This document shows positions 11,001 to 18,873 of a stretch of 64,000 nucleotides of DNA, piece after piece. The notes under the pieces are model-generated. The model saw only the letters and a program-made list of their open reading frames with translations, was not told the DNA's origin and did no database searches. Position 1 is the stretch's first letter, and each line of letters begins with the position of its first letter. The position numbers were made by a program, and so were the translations under genes. The stretch comes from an uncultured Bacteroidota bacterium (lineage in GTDB: Bacteria; Bacteroidota; Bacteroidia; JABEUT01), in assembly GCA_903901055.1 (NCBI GenBank), contig CAIUPO010000063.1, positions 62,001 through 126,000 on the forward strand. The letters are read 5' to 3'.

Positions 11001-12100
11001 AAAGTTCCTATCAACGATCCCAGGGTATTTATTTTAAAAACTTTTGCTCCGCCAACGTTGTCAAACCCTTCGGTGATATAAGTATTTTGCGAATGGTGGT
11101 CAACCACGATGTCGCCATAATAATAATACGTAAAGGATGTATTATAGGTCCACATTATATTGCCTGTAGGGTCTATTTTAACGCACTGGTAGGGATATTG
11201 TCCGCCTAATGCATATACATTTCCTGAATTATCATAATCAAGATCATAAGCCCTGTCAAGGGTTGTAAATAATGGATCTGTGATCCATGGGTCAATAACC
11301 AGTGTACTTTCCGGATTGTATTTATCAACTTTAAAGGAAACTGTATTGCCATTCAGTTCAAAGCCTACATTAACATTACCGTCGTAATCAAATTGGATAA
11401 GGTCTCCTTTGGGGCTATGGTCCGTAATTTCCCCCACATCACTTTTCATTACCATATTTCCTTCCTTATCAAGCTTCATATCCTTAAGCTCCGGATAATT
11501 CAGCTTTATCATGGAAACATCCCCGCCGGGATGCACAATTATGGAATATTCCAACCCATCCTTATCTTTAGGAAAGGTGTATTCAATATCAATATTCGGG
11601 TAAATATTTTTGTAAGTAATTTTCTTATAAATGTCTGTTTTTATGGTTGAGTTTATTCCTTTTGGGTAGGTATAATAGTAATCCAGCTTCATGGCTTTAT
11701 CAATCGTTACCAAAGGATTTGCGCCAACCCAGCTACAAGCCATAAAATGATCTATAGGCTTTACAAATTCACGTGCATCATCATCCTTATCTCCATCCGA
11801 TGCTGCCGCTGTTTTAGGGAATTCTTTATAACCATAAACAATACCATTGGCAGTAAAGTATGCGAACACTTTACCTAATTGAGCCGCAAAAAACACCTTT
11901 TCATTTCCGGGGATTATTCCGTCAAACTGGCCTTTGTTCTCAATAAAAACCTGATGTTTAAAAGGGTTAATGCTCCATTTCACTTTAAATTGCTTGCCAT
12001 TCTTTCCGGATGCACCTTGGGAATTATTCGTCTGGGAATAGCCAATTGTGCTAAACAGCAAACTAAAGAGGCAAACTAATTTTAAATATTTTTTAATCAT
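8009..12100 (-). CDS. Giant secreted protein, paralog of 4267..7905 with a different (DUF7948/SBBP-like) head; T9SS type B C-terminal domain
   Basis: Head FIENKGQFDGIIPGNEKVFFAAQLGKVFAYFTANGIVYGYKEF; SprB-like repeats; C-terminus IYDRWGKEMFKTTNPNVYWDGKTEGGADAVDGVYYYIISGTCGGNEYKKQGFLQLIR. Confidence 0.85.
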   Translation of the reverse strand: MIKKYLKLVCLFSLLFSTIGYSQTNNSQGASGKNGKQFKVKWSINPFKHQVFIENKGQFDGIIPGNEKVFFAAQLGKVFAYFTANGIVYGYKEFPKTAAASDGDKDDDAREFVKPIDHFMACSWVGANPLVTIDKAMKLDYYYTYPKGINSTIKTDIYKKITYKNIYPNIDIEYTFPKDKDGLEYSIIVHPGGDVSMIKLNYPELKDMKLDKEGNMVMKSDVGEITDHSPKGDLIQFDYDGNVNVGFELNGNTVSFKVDKYNPESTLVIDPWITDPLFTTLDRAYDLDYDNSGNVYALGGQYPYQCVKIDPTGNIMWTYNTSFTYYYYGDIVVDHHSQNTYITEGFDNVGGAKVFKINTLGSLIGTFLGNNSLQEMWRAVYNPCNGNILIGTGGTNAFYQACMLDTTMTTANPVNILSATVAYHDIAFICMDPSGAYGYVATAHTLAENKFSNEICKLPVPTLSPTTYIMPDYFNIQEVNSVPYVNNSVGNANGMNGMAASPNWLYMYDGASLKQFNKTTGVLNDSVYVTNLSFNWGGLDVDACDNIFLGAMDSLKVFKPTMKVDTTLKMPGTVYDLALGQNDLLYLCGDGFVSSIQVPALAKLISRSAGSPTSCSACNGTASVTINCGIAPFKFLWSNGSTDQTDTGLCAGIYTVTVTDAACPPHSDTAIINISGKPGYGANIKDTNPNCALSKGNITVYPYGGTSPYSFLWNNGATTQKDTGLIAGTYICVITDSGGCRYSVVVNLVNPVTPTLTIAPGNDSICNGSNIILTASGLKTYNWTPNIGLTCYNCPNPTASPTATTTYTINAADSNGCTASSTVTIKVFQAPKPIITGKDSVCSGYTDTLKVTGGTTYTWSTGATTTSITRVISTTTTYTVTAKNGLCTHDTTITIHVISPAASIIASKDSVCQGDSILLTASGGSSFVWSNGKTSTTIWVTPSTTTTYTLHATAGTCSDSATKKINIFPLSTIAVSKNDTICPNQLATFTATGSGGNVTYKWSNGATTSSITVTDTATRTFTATVYGRCDSAQKIVTLVVIPLQKPVIKGSLWKCRGIRDTLTVSGGTSYKWNNGSTKTTYITGNINQDSSFYVVAYNSRNCPDTTRYKVTVKPVTTGSVSYAGGCSNTPIVVTATGTGSGPFTYKWKPGGQTSDTIDVSISSSTTYTVTISDGCPVTKTITVKPIIPNVSACCPAVISIGHDTIIVAKGSGIISYSWQPSVVCKDPPLCDSVVVTPTVTTTYTVIATDSMGCESVHTVTISIECFDFIVPNVITPTYGANHVGANGGTNNLFYIETKGISNWSTLIYDRWGKEMFKTTNPNVYWDGKTEGGADAVDGVYYYIISGTCGGNEYKKQGFLQLIR

Positions 12101-12302
12101 GGTAGGTATGGTATGTCAAAAAGCTATGATGAATAATAAGTACTTCCCTAAGGTAATGTCAACAAATTTATGAAATACATTGCCATCAGCAGATGACAAT
12201 TTGCAGGACACTCAAAATAGTTTAGATTTAAGCATGCTTCCCGCCTTTCGCCTAAACTAATACGTCGTTTTCCTAGCACAGGTTGGGTGGTTGTGAAAAT
12301 AA

Positions 12303-13673
12303 TTATTCTTTCACCAGTTTACCCTGATTAATAACACGTCCCGATTCATTTACTATCCTGTAAAAGTAAATTCCGGAAGGTTCAGTGGAGATATTAAGTT
12401 CATTGTCACCCTGAACTTGTTTCAGGGTCGCAACAAAGACTTTTTTTCCAAAAATATCGTATAGCTCAATAATAGGATGGGATGCTGAAACAAGTTCAGC
12501 ATGACTTAGTGTAAATGTAAATTTACCATTGCCAGGGTTCGGATAAACAAGCACATCTTCTACCCTATTTGCTACTTCATTCATTCCTGAAGTATTTACT
12601 TTACCCCAAACAGCAACATCAATAGCATCCGAAGTCCCTGCACGGGTAAATTGTCCTGCCGCATATAATGCAGAGTCGTAAACGGTTAAAGCTGCTAGAT
12701 TATAGTTAATGCCTTGGGTACTTAAAGTATCCCATGCTGTACCATTCCAAGATGCAATACTATTTGCCGTAAGTGCTCCGGCTTTGCTAAACAATCCTCC
12801 AACATAAAGCTTTCCGTTAAAAACCGAGAATGCCTCAACACCAGTTATTCCGGTAACTCCGGCACCTACCGCCGACCAGTTTGCATCGTTCCATTTGGCA
12901 ATAAAATGCGCAGCAACTCCGGCAGTTGTAAAGTTCCCGCCCACATACAACGACCCGCTATAAGCCTGCAATGCGAAAACGGGGGCATTAGTTCCCGTTC
13001 CTACGGTGTCCCATTTTGTACCATCCCAACTCGCAATATTGCTCACGTTCCTTTTTCCGGCACGTGTAAACTGCCCTCCGGCATATAACTTTCCATTATA
13101 TACTGCAAGAGCATTCACGCTGTCGTTAATACCATTTGAAACAGAATCCCATTTTGTTCCATCCCAGCAGGCAATATTTTCCGCCTTTATTCCGCCGGCA
13201 TGGCAAAACGCACCAGCAACATATAATTTACCGTTGTATATAGCCATAGCATCGGCCCAGCCGGTACCGTTGCCACAATATTGCAGCCCTTTGGTTGTAA
13301 CCGTATCCCACTGGCTTCCGTCCCAAACGGCTATATTATTAGTTGGCAAGCCATCGGCCGCAAAAAAAGACCCGCAGGCATATAGCTTTCCCTGATAAAC
13401 ACACATTGCAGCCACATAATTTTGTCCCCCTGTAAGCCCCGACCCTACTCCATTCCAGCTAGTACCATTCCACCGTGCAATATTATTTACAGGCACATTT
13501 CCCGCCTCATAAAACCATTCTCCTCCAACATACAACTCGTTATTATAAGTTGCAGCTGTAAGCAAACCCCAATCGCTTGTAGCACCCGTTCCTAAAGGAC
13601 CCCAAGTTTGTGCAAAACCTGCACTGAAAATTGAAACACTAAAAATAAAAGTGAGTAATCTCTTTTTGTTCAT
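12303..13673 (-). CDS. Secreted Kelch/beta-propeller-like repeat protein with T9SS type A sorting domain
   Basis: Repeated VYNGKLYxGGxFxxAG..NIAxWDGTxWDxV units; C-terminus VYPNPGNGKFTF...GIYFYRIVNESGRVINQGKLVKE. Confidence 0.85.
   Translation of the reverse strand: MNKKRLLTFIFSVSIFSAGFAQTWGPLGTGATSDWGLLTAATYNNELYVGGEWFYEAGNVPVNNIARWNGTSWNGVGSGLTGGQNYVAAMCVYQGKLYACGSFFAADGLPTNNIAVWDGSQWDTVTTKGLQYCGNGTGWADAMAIYNGKLYVAGAFCHAGGIKAENIACWDGTKWDSVSNGINDSVNALAVYNGKLYAGGQFTRAGKRNVSNIASWDGTKWDTVGTGTNAPVFALQAYSGSLYVGGNFTTAGVAAHFIAKWNDANWSAVGAGVTGITGVEAFSVFNGKLYVGGLFSKAGALTANSIASWNGTAWDTLSTQGINYNLAALTVYDSALYAAGQFTRAGTSDAIDVAVWGKVNTSGMNEVANRVEDVLVYPNPGNGKFTFTLSHAELVSASHPIIELYDIFGKKVFVATLKQVQGDNELNISTEPSGIYFYRIVNESGRVINQGKLVKE
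12405..12429. repeat. GTCACCCTGAACTTGTTTCAGGGTC dispersed palindrome, encoding LKQVQGD on the - strand
   Basis: Palindromic element inside the sorting-domain coding region. Confidence 0.85.
12481..12505. repeat. GATGCTGAAACAAGTTCAGCATGAC dispersed palindrome, encoding SHAELVSASHP on the - strand
   Basis: Inverted relative of the 12405 element. Confidence 0.85.
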
Positions 13674-13931
13674 ACTGCTTATTTAATAAATTATCCTTTT
13701 CGGGAGTATTCCTTTTTTAAATTATATGCCTCGTAAAAATACATTTCTATCGTATCAGCAAAAGATTTTTTTTAAACGATCTGAAACCCCGTTGAATTTT
13801 TATGTAAAATTAGGATTAACAAACACAACCGCAAACCAAAAAAAATGCACGTTTCACCAATAATTATGCCGGCTAATAACTTGTGAATAAAAATTTAACA
13901 TGAAATTAGTTTGATGTAAATAAAACTATGC

Positions 13932-13939
13932 TACTTTTG
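13932..13939 (+). promoter_or_regulatory. Bacteroidota -7 promoter motif TACTTTTG
   Basis: Matches TAnnTTTG, 53 bp upstream of the ATG at 13993. Confidence 0.45.
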
Positions 13940-13992
13940 ACCAACATTATACAATTACGCACCTTCATTAAAAACAACTAAACAACAAAAAC

Positions 13993-14331
13993 ATGGAAAA
14001 CACAACACCAACAGCACCTAAATCAGGTGGATGGAAAGTAATGGGAATCATTTCGGTAGTTCTCGGCGGACTTAGCATCATCCTTTCTTTTATCCCTTGT
14101 GTAGGTGGCTTAGCTATTTACTCAGGCATTTTAGCAACCATTCTCAGTATTATTGCTTTAGTAATGGCTAACAGCGCAAAAGCATCAAAAATGATGGCAA
14201 TCGTAGCATTGGTTATTTCAGTTGCTTCTATCGGAGTAGGCTACTGGAGAGCTAAACAATTGGCTGATGCCATTGGTGGTGGGTTAAACCAACTTCAAGA
14301 AAAATTAGATTCTGCTAAAAACGCACATTAA
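13993..14331 (+). CDS. Small DUF4190-like membrane protein
   Basis: Multiple hydrophobic helices (VMGIISVVLGGLSIILSFIPCVGGLAIYSGILATILSIIALVMA). Confidence 0.6.
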   Translation: MENTTPTAPKSGGWKVMGIISVVLGGLSIILSFIPCVGGLAIYSGILATILSIIALVMANSAKASKMMAIVALVISVASIGVGYWRAKQLADAIGGGLNQLQEKLDSAKNAH

Positions 14332-14729
14332 TGCGTAGCAGTTATCTGCTCTTTAATAAAACAATTGCCGCTACATTAGCGGCAATTGTTTTTTATTTTG
14401 GTATCTATCCCATCTTCGGCGATTATGCAGTGCAATGCCAGGTGCTAAAAGCAACGGGCCACCCTTGCATTGGTTGCGGATTAACACGCGGCATTCACGA
14501 AGCCATATTATTCCACTTCGACAAAGCCCTGCTCTGGAATTCCAACTCTATCCTTATTTTATCTTTTTTAGTAATTACTGTTTTATTACGTCTTGTAATA
14601 AACCGCATCATTAAAAAAATGGAGTCTATAGGTAAACTCCGCCTCATTCTATTTATTGACTTAGCCTTTTCAGTTTGCCTTTACCTGTTTTGCTTCTGGC
14701 ATTTTTTCACCAACCAGATTTTTAAGTAA
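14331..14729 (+). CDS. DUF2752 family membrane protein
   Basis: CQVLKATGHPCIGCGLTRGIHEAILFHF motif; ATG overlaps the upstream stop. Confidence 0.8.
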   Translation: MRSSYLLFNKTIAATLAAIVFYFGIYPIFGDYAVQCQVLKATGHPCIGCGLTRGIHEAILFHFDKALLWNSNSILILSFLVITVLLRLVINRIIKKMESIGKLRLILFIDLAFSVCLYLFCFWHFFTNQIFK

Positions 14730-14750
14730 TTCACATTACCCAGTGAGATT

Positions 14751-14777
14751 GTCATCCTGAGTGAAGCGAGGGATCTC
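14751..14777. repeat. Dispersed repeat-like GTCATCCTGAGTGAAGCGAGGGATCTC
   Basis: Resembles a short repeat common in bacterial intergenic DNA (recalled, not searched). Confidence 0.6.
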
Positions 14778-14837
14778 TTTTAACTTACCCTTGCCTATAT
14801 CCATATTTTTCATAAATTTGAATTATAAATTCATTCC

Positions 14838-14966
14838 ATGAATACACTGCTGAAAAATAAAATCCTCGAAATTTTAATAGGAACAGGCAAAGTGATTGCA
14901 GCAATTGTAATTATTATGCTGCTGGGCATTATGTTTTTCTGGCACGGTAATGGGTTCTACAGATAA
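14838..14966 (+). CDS. Putative 42-aa single-TM protein
   Basis: MNTLLKNKILEILIGTGKVIAAIVIIMLLGIMFFWHGNGFYR*; not in the supplied ORF track. Confidence 0.35.
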   Translation: MNTLLKNKILEILIGTGKVIAAIVIIMLLGIMFFWHGNGFYR

Positions 14967-15003
14967 GCGGTTTGAAGGTTATTTCATTACCGGATTGGCC
15001 TTT

Positions 15004-15031
15004 GTAGGGACGATTCACAAATCGTCTCTAC
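15004..15031. repeat. REP-like palindrome GTAGGGACGATTCACAAATCGTCTCTAC (copy 4)
   Basis: Same element as at 4195/7932/7983; adjacent to the end of the MORN-like cluster. Confidence 0.82.
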
Positions 15032-15048
15032 AATATCAACATTGAAAT

Positions 15049-15687
15049 CTATTTGATTTCCTTGCCTTTTTCGTCGTAGTGTATATAACTTTTTGTTTTC
15101 CCACGTTTAAATGTAATCACATCCCTGATTTTCCCATTGGTATACTAAAACTTTTCTACTCCATTTTCTATATCTCTCTTATAAGAGCATTCTCTTTCCA
15201 AAGTGTCTTTTTTATAATACACTCTCTCAATCCCATTTTTTTTTCCATTTACATATGCACACTCACAAATTATTGTTCCATCCTCATTATATTCCTTAAC
15301 AATACCATTCTTTTTCCCATTAATATTTGGAAACTCCTCATGTAAACTTCCATCTGTATAATATATTTTTTCAACCCCATTTTTCTTACCATTTACATAA
15401 GGTGTTTCACAAAATAATTTCCCGCTTTTTCCATAGTATCCTCTGGATATTCCAACCCTCCTTCCTCTGCGATAAATTGCAAGGTTATAGTATTCCTCAC
15501 TTGTATCTGTCGTTTGATAATACATATACCCATCACCATAATAATACTCGATCCACTTGCCTTCTTTACGCCCATGTACCATTTTATTTTCCGCTTCGGC
15601 TTTATTGGTAAATCCTAAACTATCAACTTGGGCAAATGCAGTAATTGCAAAGGACAAGGATAATATGGAAATCAAAAAACACCTCAT
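15049..15687 (-). pseudogene. MORN-repeat/YwqK-like secreted protein interrupted by an in-frame TAG
   Basis: ORF stops at 15145, but the same frame continues YTNGKIRDVITFKRGKTKSYIHYDEKGKEIK* to 15049, matching paralog ends (SYDESGNEIK; EYDELSNKVK). Confidence 0.7.
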
Positions 15688-15690
15688 TTT

Positions 15691-16347
15691 CTATTTGATT
15701 TCATTACCGCTTTCATCATAAGATTTTCCTGATTTAAATACACCATTCTTCAAAATCGTCTGCGACTTAAGTTTGCCATTCTCATAATATTCTTTCAGAA
15801 TTATCTTCTTTCTATATTTACCATACTCCGTAACAATCATCACTTTTCCCGATTTATAAAACATCGTGTCAACCTCATTCCAAGTGCCCTTTACATATCC
15901 TCTTACCTCATTGAGTTCACCGGTAAAATAATATCGTTTCAGAATCCCGTTTTCCTTATCTTGCTGATAGGGTATCTGAACGCGAAGCATTACCTTATCA
16001 GGCTTTCCTCCAATAAAATATTCTTTATATATCCCAGATATAACTCCGTTAATATATGGAGTTTCCCTCCAAAGTTTACCGGTATTAATATTATAATCCC
16101 TCACTATTCCTACAGGTATACCATGCCTATAGATGGCTAATCTATAATAACGAACCTCAAGAACTAATCCATCATCTAAAGGAGAATCATACCCTGAATC
16201 TATACCCTCGCACCATTTCCCTTCCTTCAACCCATTCACCATTTTGTTTTCCGCTTCGGCTTTATTGGTAAAACCTAAACTATCTGCTTGGGCAAATGCA
16301 GCAATGGATAGGGAAAGGGATAATATGAGAATGAGAAAAAATTTCAT
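15691..16347 (-). CDS. MORN-repeat/YwqK-like secreted protein
   Basis: Signal peptide; repeated GxxWRETPYINGVxxGIYKEYF units. Confidence 0.7.
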   Translation of the reverse strand: MKFFLILILSLSLSIAAFAQADSLGFTNKAEAENKMVNGLKEGKWCEGIDSGYDSPLDDGLVLEVRYYRLAIYRHGIPVGIVRDYNINTGKLWRETPYINGVISGIYKEYFIGGKPDKVMLRVQIPYQQDKENGILKRYYFTGELNEVRGYVKGTWNEVDTMFYKSGKVMIVTEYGKYRKKIILKEYYENGKLKSQTILKNGVFKSGKSYDESGNEIK

Positions 16348-16349
16348 CT

Positions 16350-16691
16350 TTATTTATTTTTCTTTTCGTCTTTCTCGGGTAAAATACACAAATAATAAAT
16401 AAACTTTTCATCAGACATTGTAAATGATACGTAAGCGAATGTTGCACCGCACGATGCTGTCATTTTCTTAATCCTCTTTATTTCTCGTTTATTAAGGTCT
16501 TTTAATGAATGTACATTTTGCCGCCTGTTTATCTCGCCTTCCCCATTTGCACCAGCCATAAAGTAGAGCGAGTCGCATTGCATTACAGTTACGTCCTGCC
16601 AATTGACTTTATTGGATAAGCAACTATCATTCTGCCCAAACCCGACAACAGAGTGAGCGAACAACGCTATCATTATCAAAAAATATTTCAT
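16350..16691 (-). CDS. Small secreted protein of unknown function inside the MORN-like operon
   Basis: Signal peptide MKYFLIMIALFAHSVVGFGQ; 2-3 bp from both neighbours. Confidence 0.55.
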   Translation of the reverse strand: MKYFLIMIALFAHSVVGFGQNDSCLSNKVNWQDVTVMQCDSLYFMAGANGEGEINRRQNVHSLKDLNKREIKRIKKMTASCGATFAYVSFTMSDEKFIYYLCILPEKDEKKNK

Positions 16692-16694
16692 CTC

Positions 16695-17459
16695 TTATTT
16701 AACTTTATTGCTTAGCTCATCATATTCCTTTGTCGAATCGAGAACCCCGTATGTATAATATTTTATCGCTTTCAATTTTCCATTTTCAAAATAACAGTTG
16801 GTGATACCGCTTCTTTTATCATTCCTGAAATTCGATTCCTCATTTATTGCACCGTTCTCATAATAACATTTCACTATTCCCGAGGTTACATCATTTATAT
16901 AGGGGTCTTCCTCTTTTAATTTCCCATTCTCATAATACCATTTCAGCATACCAACCCGCTTACCTTTCACATAAGGCGCTTCGTCTTTAATATTTCCATT
17001 TTTGTAATACCCTTTAGCCAACCCATTCCGTTTTCCGAATGTATATGGAATTTCATTCTTTATCGCTCCGCCACTATCATAATATACTTTCACAATACCT
17101 TCTATCCGGCCATTCTTGTGAGGGGCCTCTTCTTTCAAACTTCCGCTTTCGTAATACCATTTTACCAGCCCGTTTATATGCTCATATTTATACGGAATTT
17201 CACCATACAATTTCCCGTCTTTATAATACTGATGTGCCATTCCTACAATTGATCCCATTTGATATGTTTTCAACGAATAATAAGCTGCGTTCGTATCTGA
17301 AGTAACTTCATGAGTTGAATCAATATACTCTATCCACTTTCCAATTTTAAACCAAAGGAAGTGCCTGTTTTTAGCTTCTGCTTTATGGGTGAAACCATTA
17401 TCCGGTGTATTATTGCAGGCACATAAAACGACTACAATCAGAATCAAAAAATATTTCAT
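16695..17459 (-). CDS. MORN-repeat/YwqK-like lipoprotein
   Basis: Lipobox-like VVLCAC; about seven YYENGxLKEExPYxNGxxxGIVK units. Confidence 0.75.
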   Translation of the reverse strand: MKYFLILIVVVLCACNNTPDNGFTHKAEAKNRHFLWFKIGKWIEYIDSTHEVTSDTNAAYYSLKTYQMGSIVGMAHQYYKDGKLYGEIPYKYEHINGLVKWYYESGSLKEEAPHKNGRIEGIVKVYYDSGGAIKNEIPYTFGKRNGLAKGYYKNGNIKDEAPYVKGKRVGMLKWYYENGKLKEEDPYINDVTSGIVKCYYENGAINEESNFRNDKRSGITNCYFENGKLKAIKYYTYGVLDSTKEYDELSNKVK

Positions 17460-17488
17460 GCGTTATTTGATTTCATTAAACCTTGCCA

Positions 17489-18538
17489 TTAATTTTTATT
17501 CTCCTTCCAAAACTGCCCTAGCGGCATATCCCATAAAAAATCGCAAACCTTTTCAAAAGGTGTTATGTCCCAATCATCGTATGTCCTTAGTTTTTTTACT
17601 TTACCATTATCGTAGGTAATAGTTACATAAGTATAGAGAGAATAATCTACACCTTTTATATCCGAATCTTTCCGGTTCGCAAAATCAGAATAGTTAAGCA
17701 TTCCTGTGAGGTAGGCATACTTAACCGAATCAACCGTTGAATAATAAGTTCCCCTCAATTTATATATAAAGTTCATTTTACAGCGCCTACCTTCCTGTAT
17801 ATCATCCCAGTATTCACCGTCCCAATTATAGAAGACTGCCTTTCGGTCTGAGGTAATACTAACGGAAAATCGAGGATAATCCCCGCCCACAGAGTTGGGA
17901 GGAACCGGTATTGTATACTCTATCTTTTCTATTTCATGCGGTTTGCATTGGAGACAACAGGAAGAATACTTGATAAAAACCCCGAACTTAGTTATCATTG
18001 AATCTTTACATACTATTTTCCACTTGTCCATTTTATCCATCCAGTGGGAATTATTCTGATAAATTATAACCACGGCCACATTTCCAATCTTTACAACCTT
18101 GGTAAGTGAAACAAAGCCCAATGTCCCTTCTACAGCGGTCAATTCTTTCGTACCGATTCTATTACAACTATCCATAAATGCATACAGAATTGGTGCCTCA
18201 TCATCTCTTGCTCCTAAAGGATAAGCGTAAACCAATAAGCCTGTATGCCCGTTATTTTCAAAGTCAACTTTTTGCCAAATTTTTAAATTCAATGAATCTA
18301 CCGTTTTATTAAACAAAACAAATCCCGAATCACTCAAGCCTTCTTGTTGGGCAATTTTTTTCAATGATAGAACCCTGAATTCCTTGTCTACCCCATGCTT
18401 ATGAATGAATTTCTCAACATCTCTATCTGATTTTAAATCATCAATTGCGTTATGCAAGGCTTGCCCGGTTGCTATGATATTCAGGGATAGCGATAATATA
18501 AAAAGGAGAAAATATTTCACATTTTTCATCTTATACAA
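17489..18538 (-). CDS. Secreted protein with DUF6438-like C-terminal region
   Basis: PRFSVSITSDRKAVFYNWDGEY...LRGTYYSTVDSVKYAYLTGMLNYSDFANRKDSD...VTITYDNGKVKKLRTYDDW resembles DUF6438. Confidence 0.5.
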   Translation of the reverse strand: MYKMKNVKYFLLFILSLSLNIIATGQALHNAIDDLKSDRDVEKFIHKHGVDKEFRVLSLKKIAQQEGLSDSGFVLFNKTVDSLNLKIWQKVDFENNGHTGLLVYAYPLGARDDEAPILYAFMDSCNRIGTKELTAVEGTLGFVSLTKVVKIGNVAVVIIYQNNSHWMDKMDKWKIVCKDSMITKFGVFIKYSSCCLQCKPHEIEKIEYTIPVPPNSVGGDYPRFSVSITSDRKAVFYNWDGEYWDDIQEGRRCKMNFIYKLRGTYYSTVDSVKYAYLTGMLNYSDFANRKDSDIKGVDYSLYTYVTITYDNGKVKKLRTYDDWDITPFEKVCDFLWDMPLGQFWKENKN

Positions 18539-18587
18539 ATATAAATAAAATCATAATTGCCTCACCACCAATCAGTGTTTATAACAA

Positions 18588-18835
18588 GTCATTGACTTTT
18601 TAAAGAAACAATTTCTGATGATTTAATTTTGCTTTATGAAACATTGCAAATCCATATTTTCATCAAACCTGATAAACAAAATTAAAAATCACTTTTCCTG
18701 TTCCGGCCTGTTAATAACAGGAATCATAATTAACATACTATTGAATTACAGAATGTTAACAAAATTTGATTTTCCTGTTATTTCAGTTATTCTCCCTGTT
18801 ACTTCCCTGTTATGGCTCCTGTTATCTTCCTGTTA
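18588..18835 (+). promoter_or_regulatory. Element A: GTCATTGACTTTT, TAATTTTG motif, palindrome CCTGTTA-A-TAACAGG (18707-18721), 11-bp-periodic CCTGTTA array
   Basis: CCTGTTA at 18707, 18774, 18795, 18806, 18818, 18829; degenerate CAGTTAT near 18784; CCTGTTCC at 18697; TAATTTTG 18624-18631. Confidence 0.8.
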
Positions 18836-18873
18836 TTTATATACATTTTTTAAACCATTTTAACTATTTTATT

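Noticed and set aside
13006-13395. 129-aa + strand ORF
   Set aside because: Antisense shadow of the repeat protein; its apparent repeats mirror the sense repeats.
18774-18835. CRISPR or simple tandem repeat
   Set aside because: Units are 7 bp at 9-12 bp spacing with variable filler; no 20-40 bp repeats or spacers.
18766-18873. N-terminal extension of the GRPKG protein
   Set aside because: It is translated from the repeat array (hydrophobic, LLLPCYGSCYLP); the ATG at 18874 gives a normal family N-terminus.
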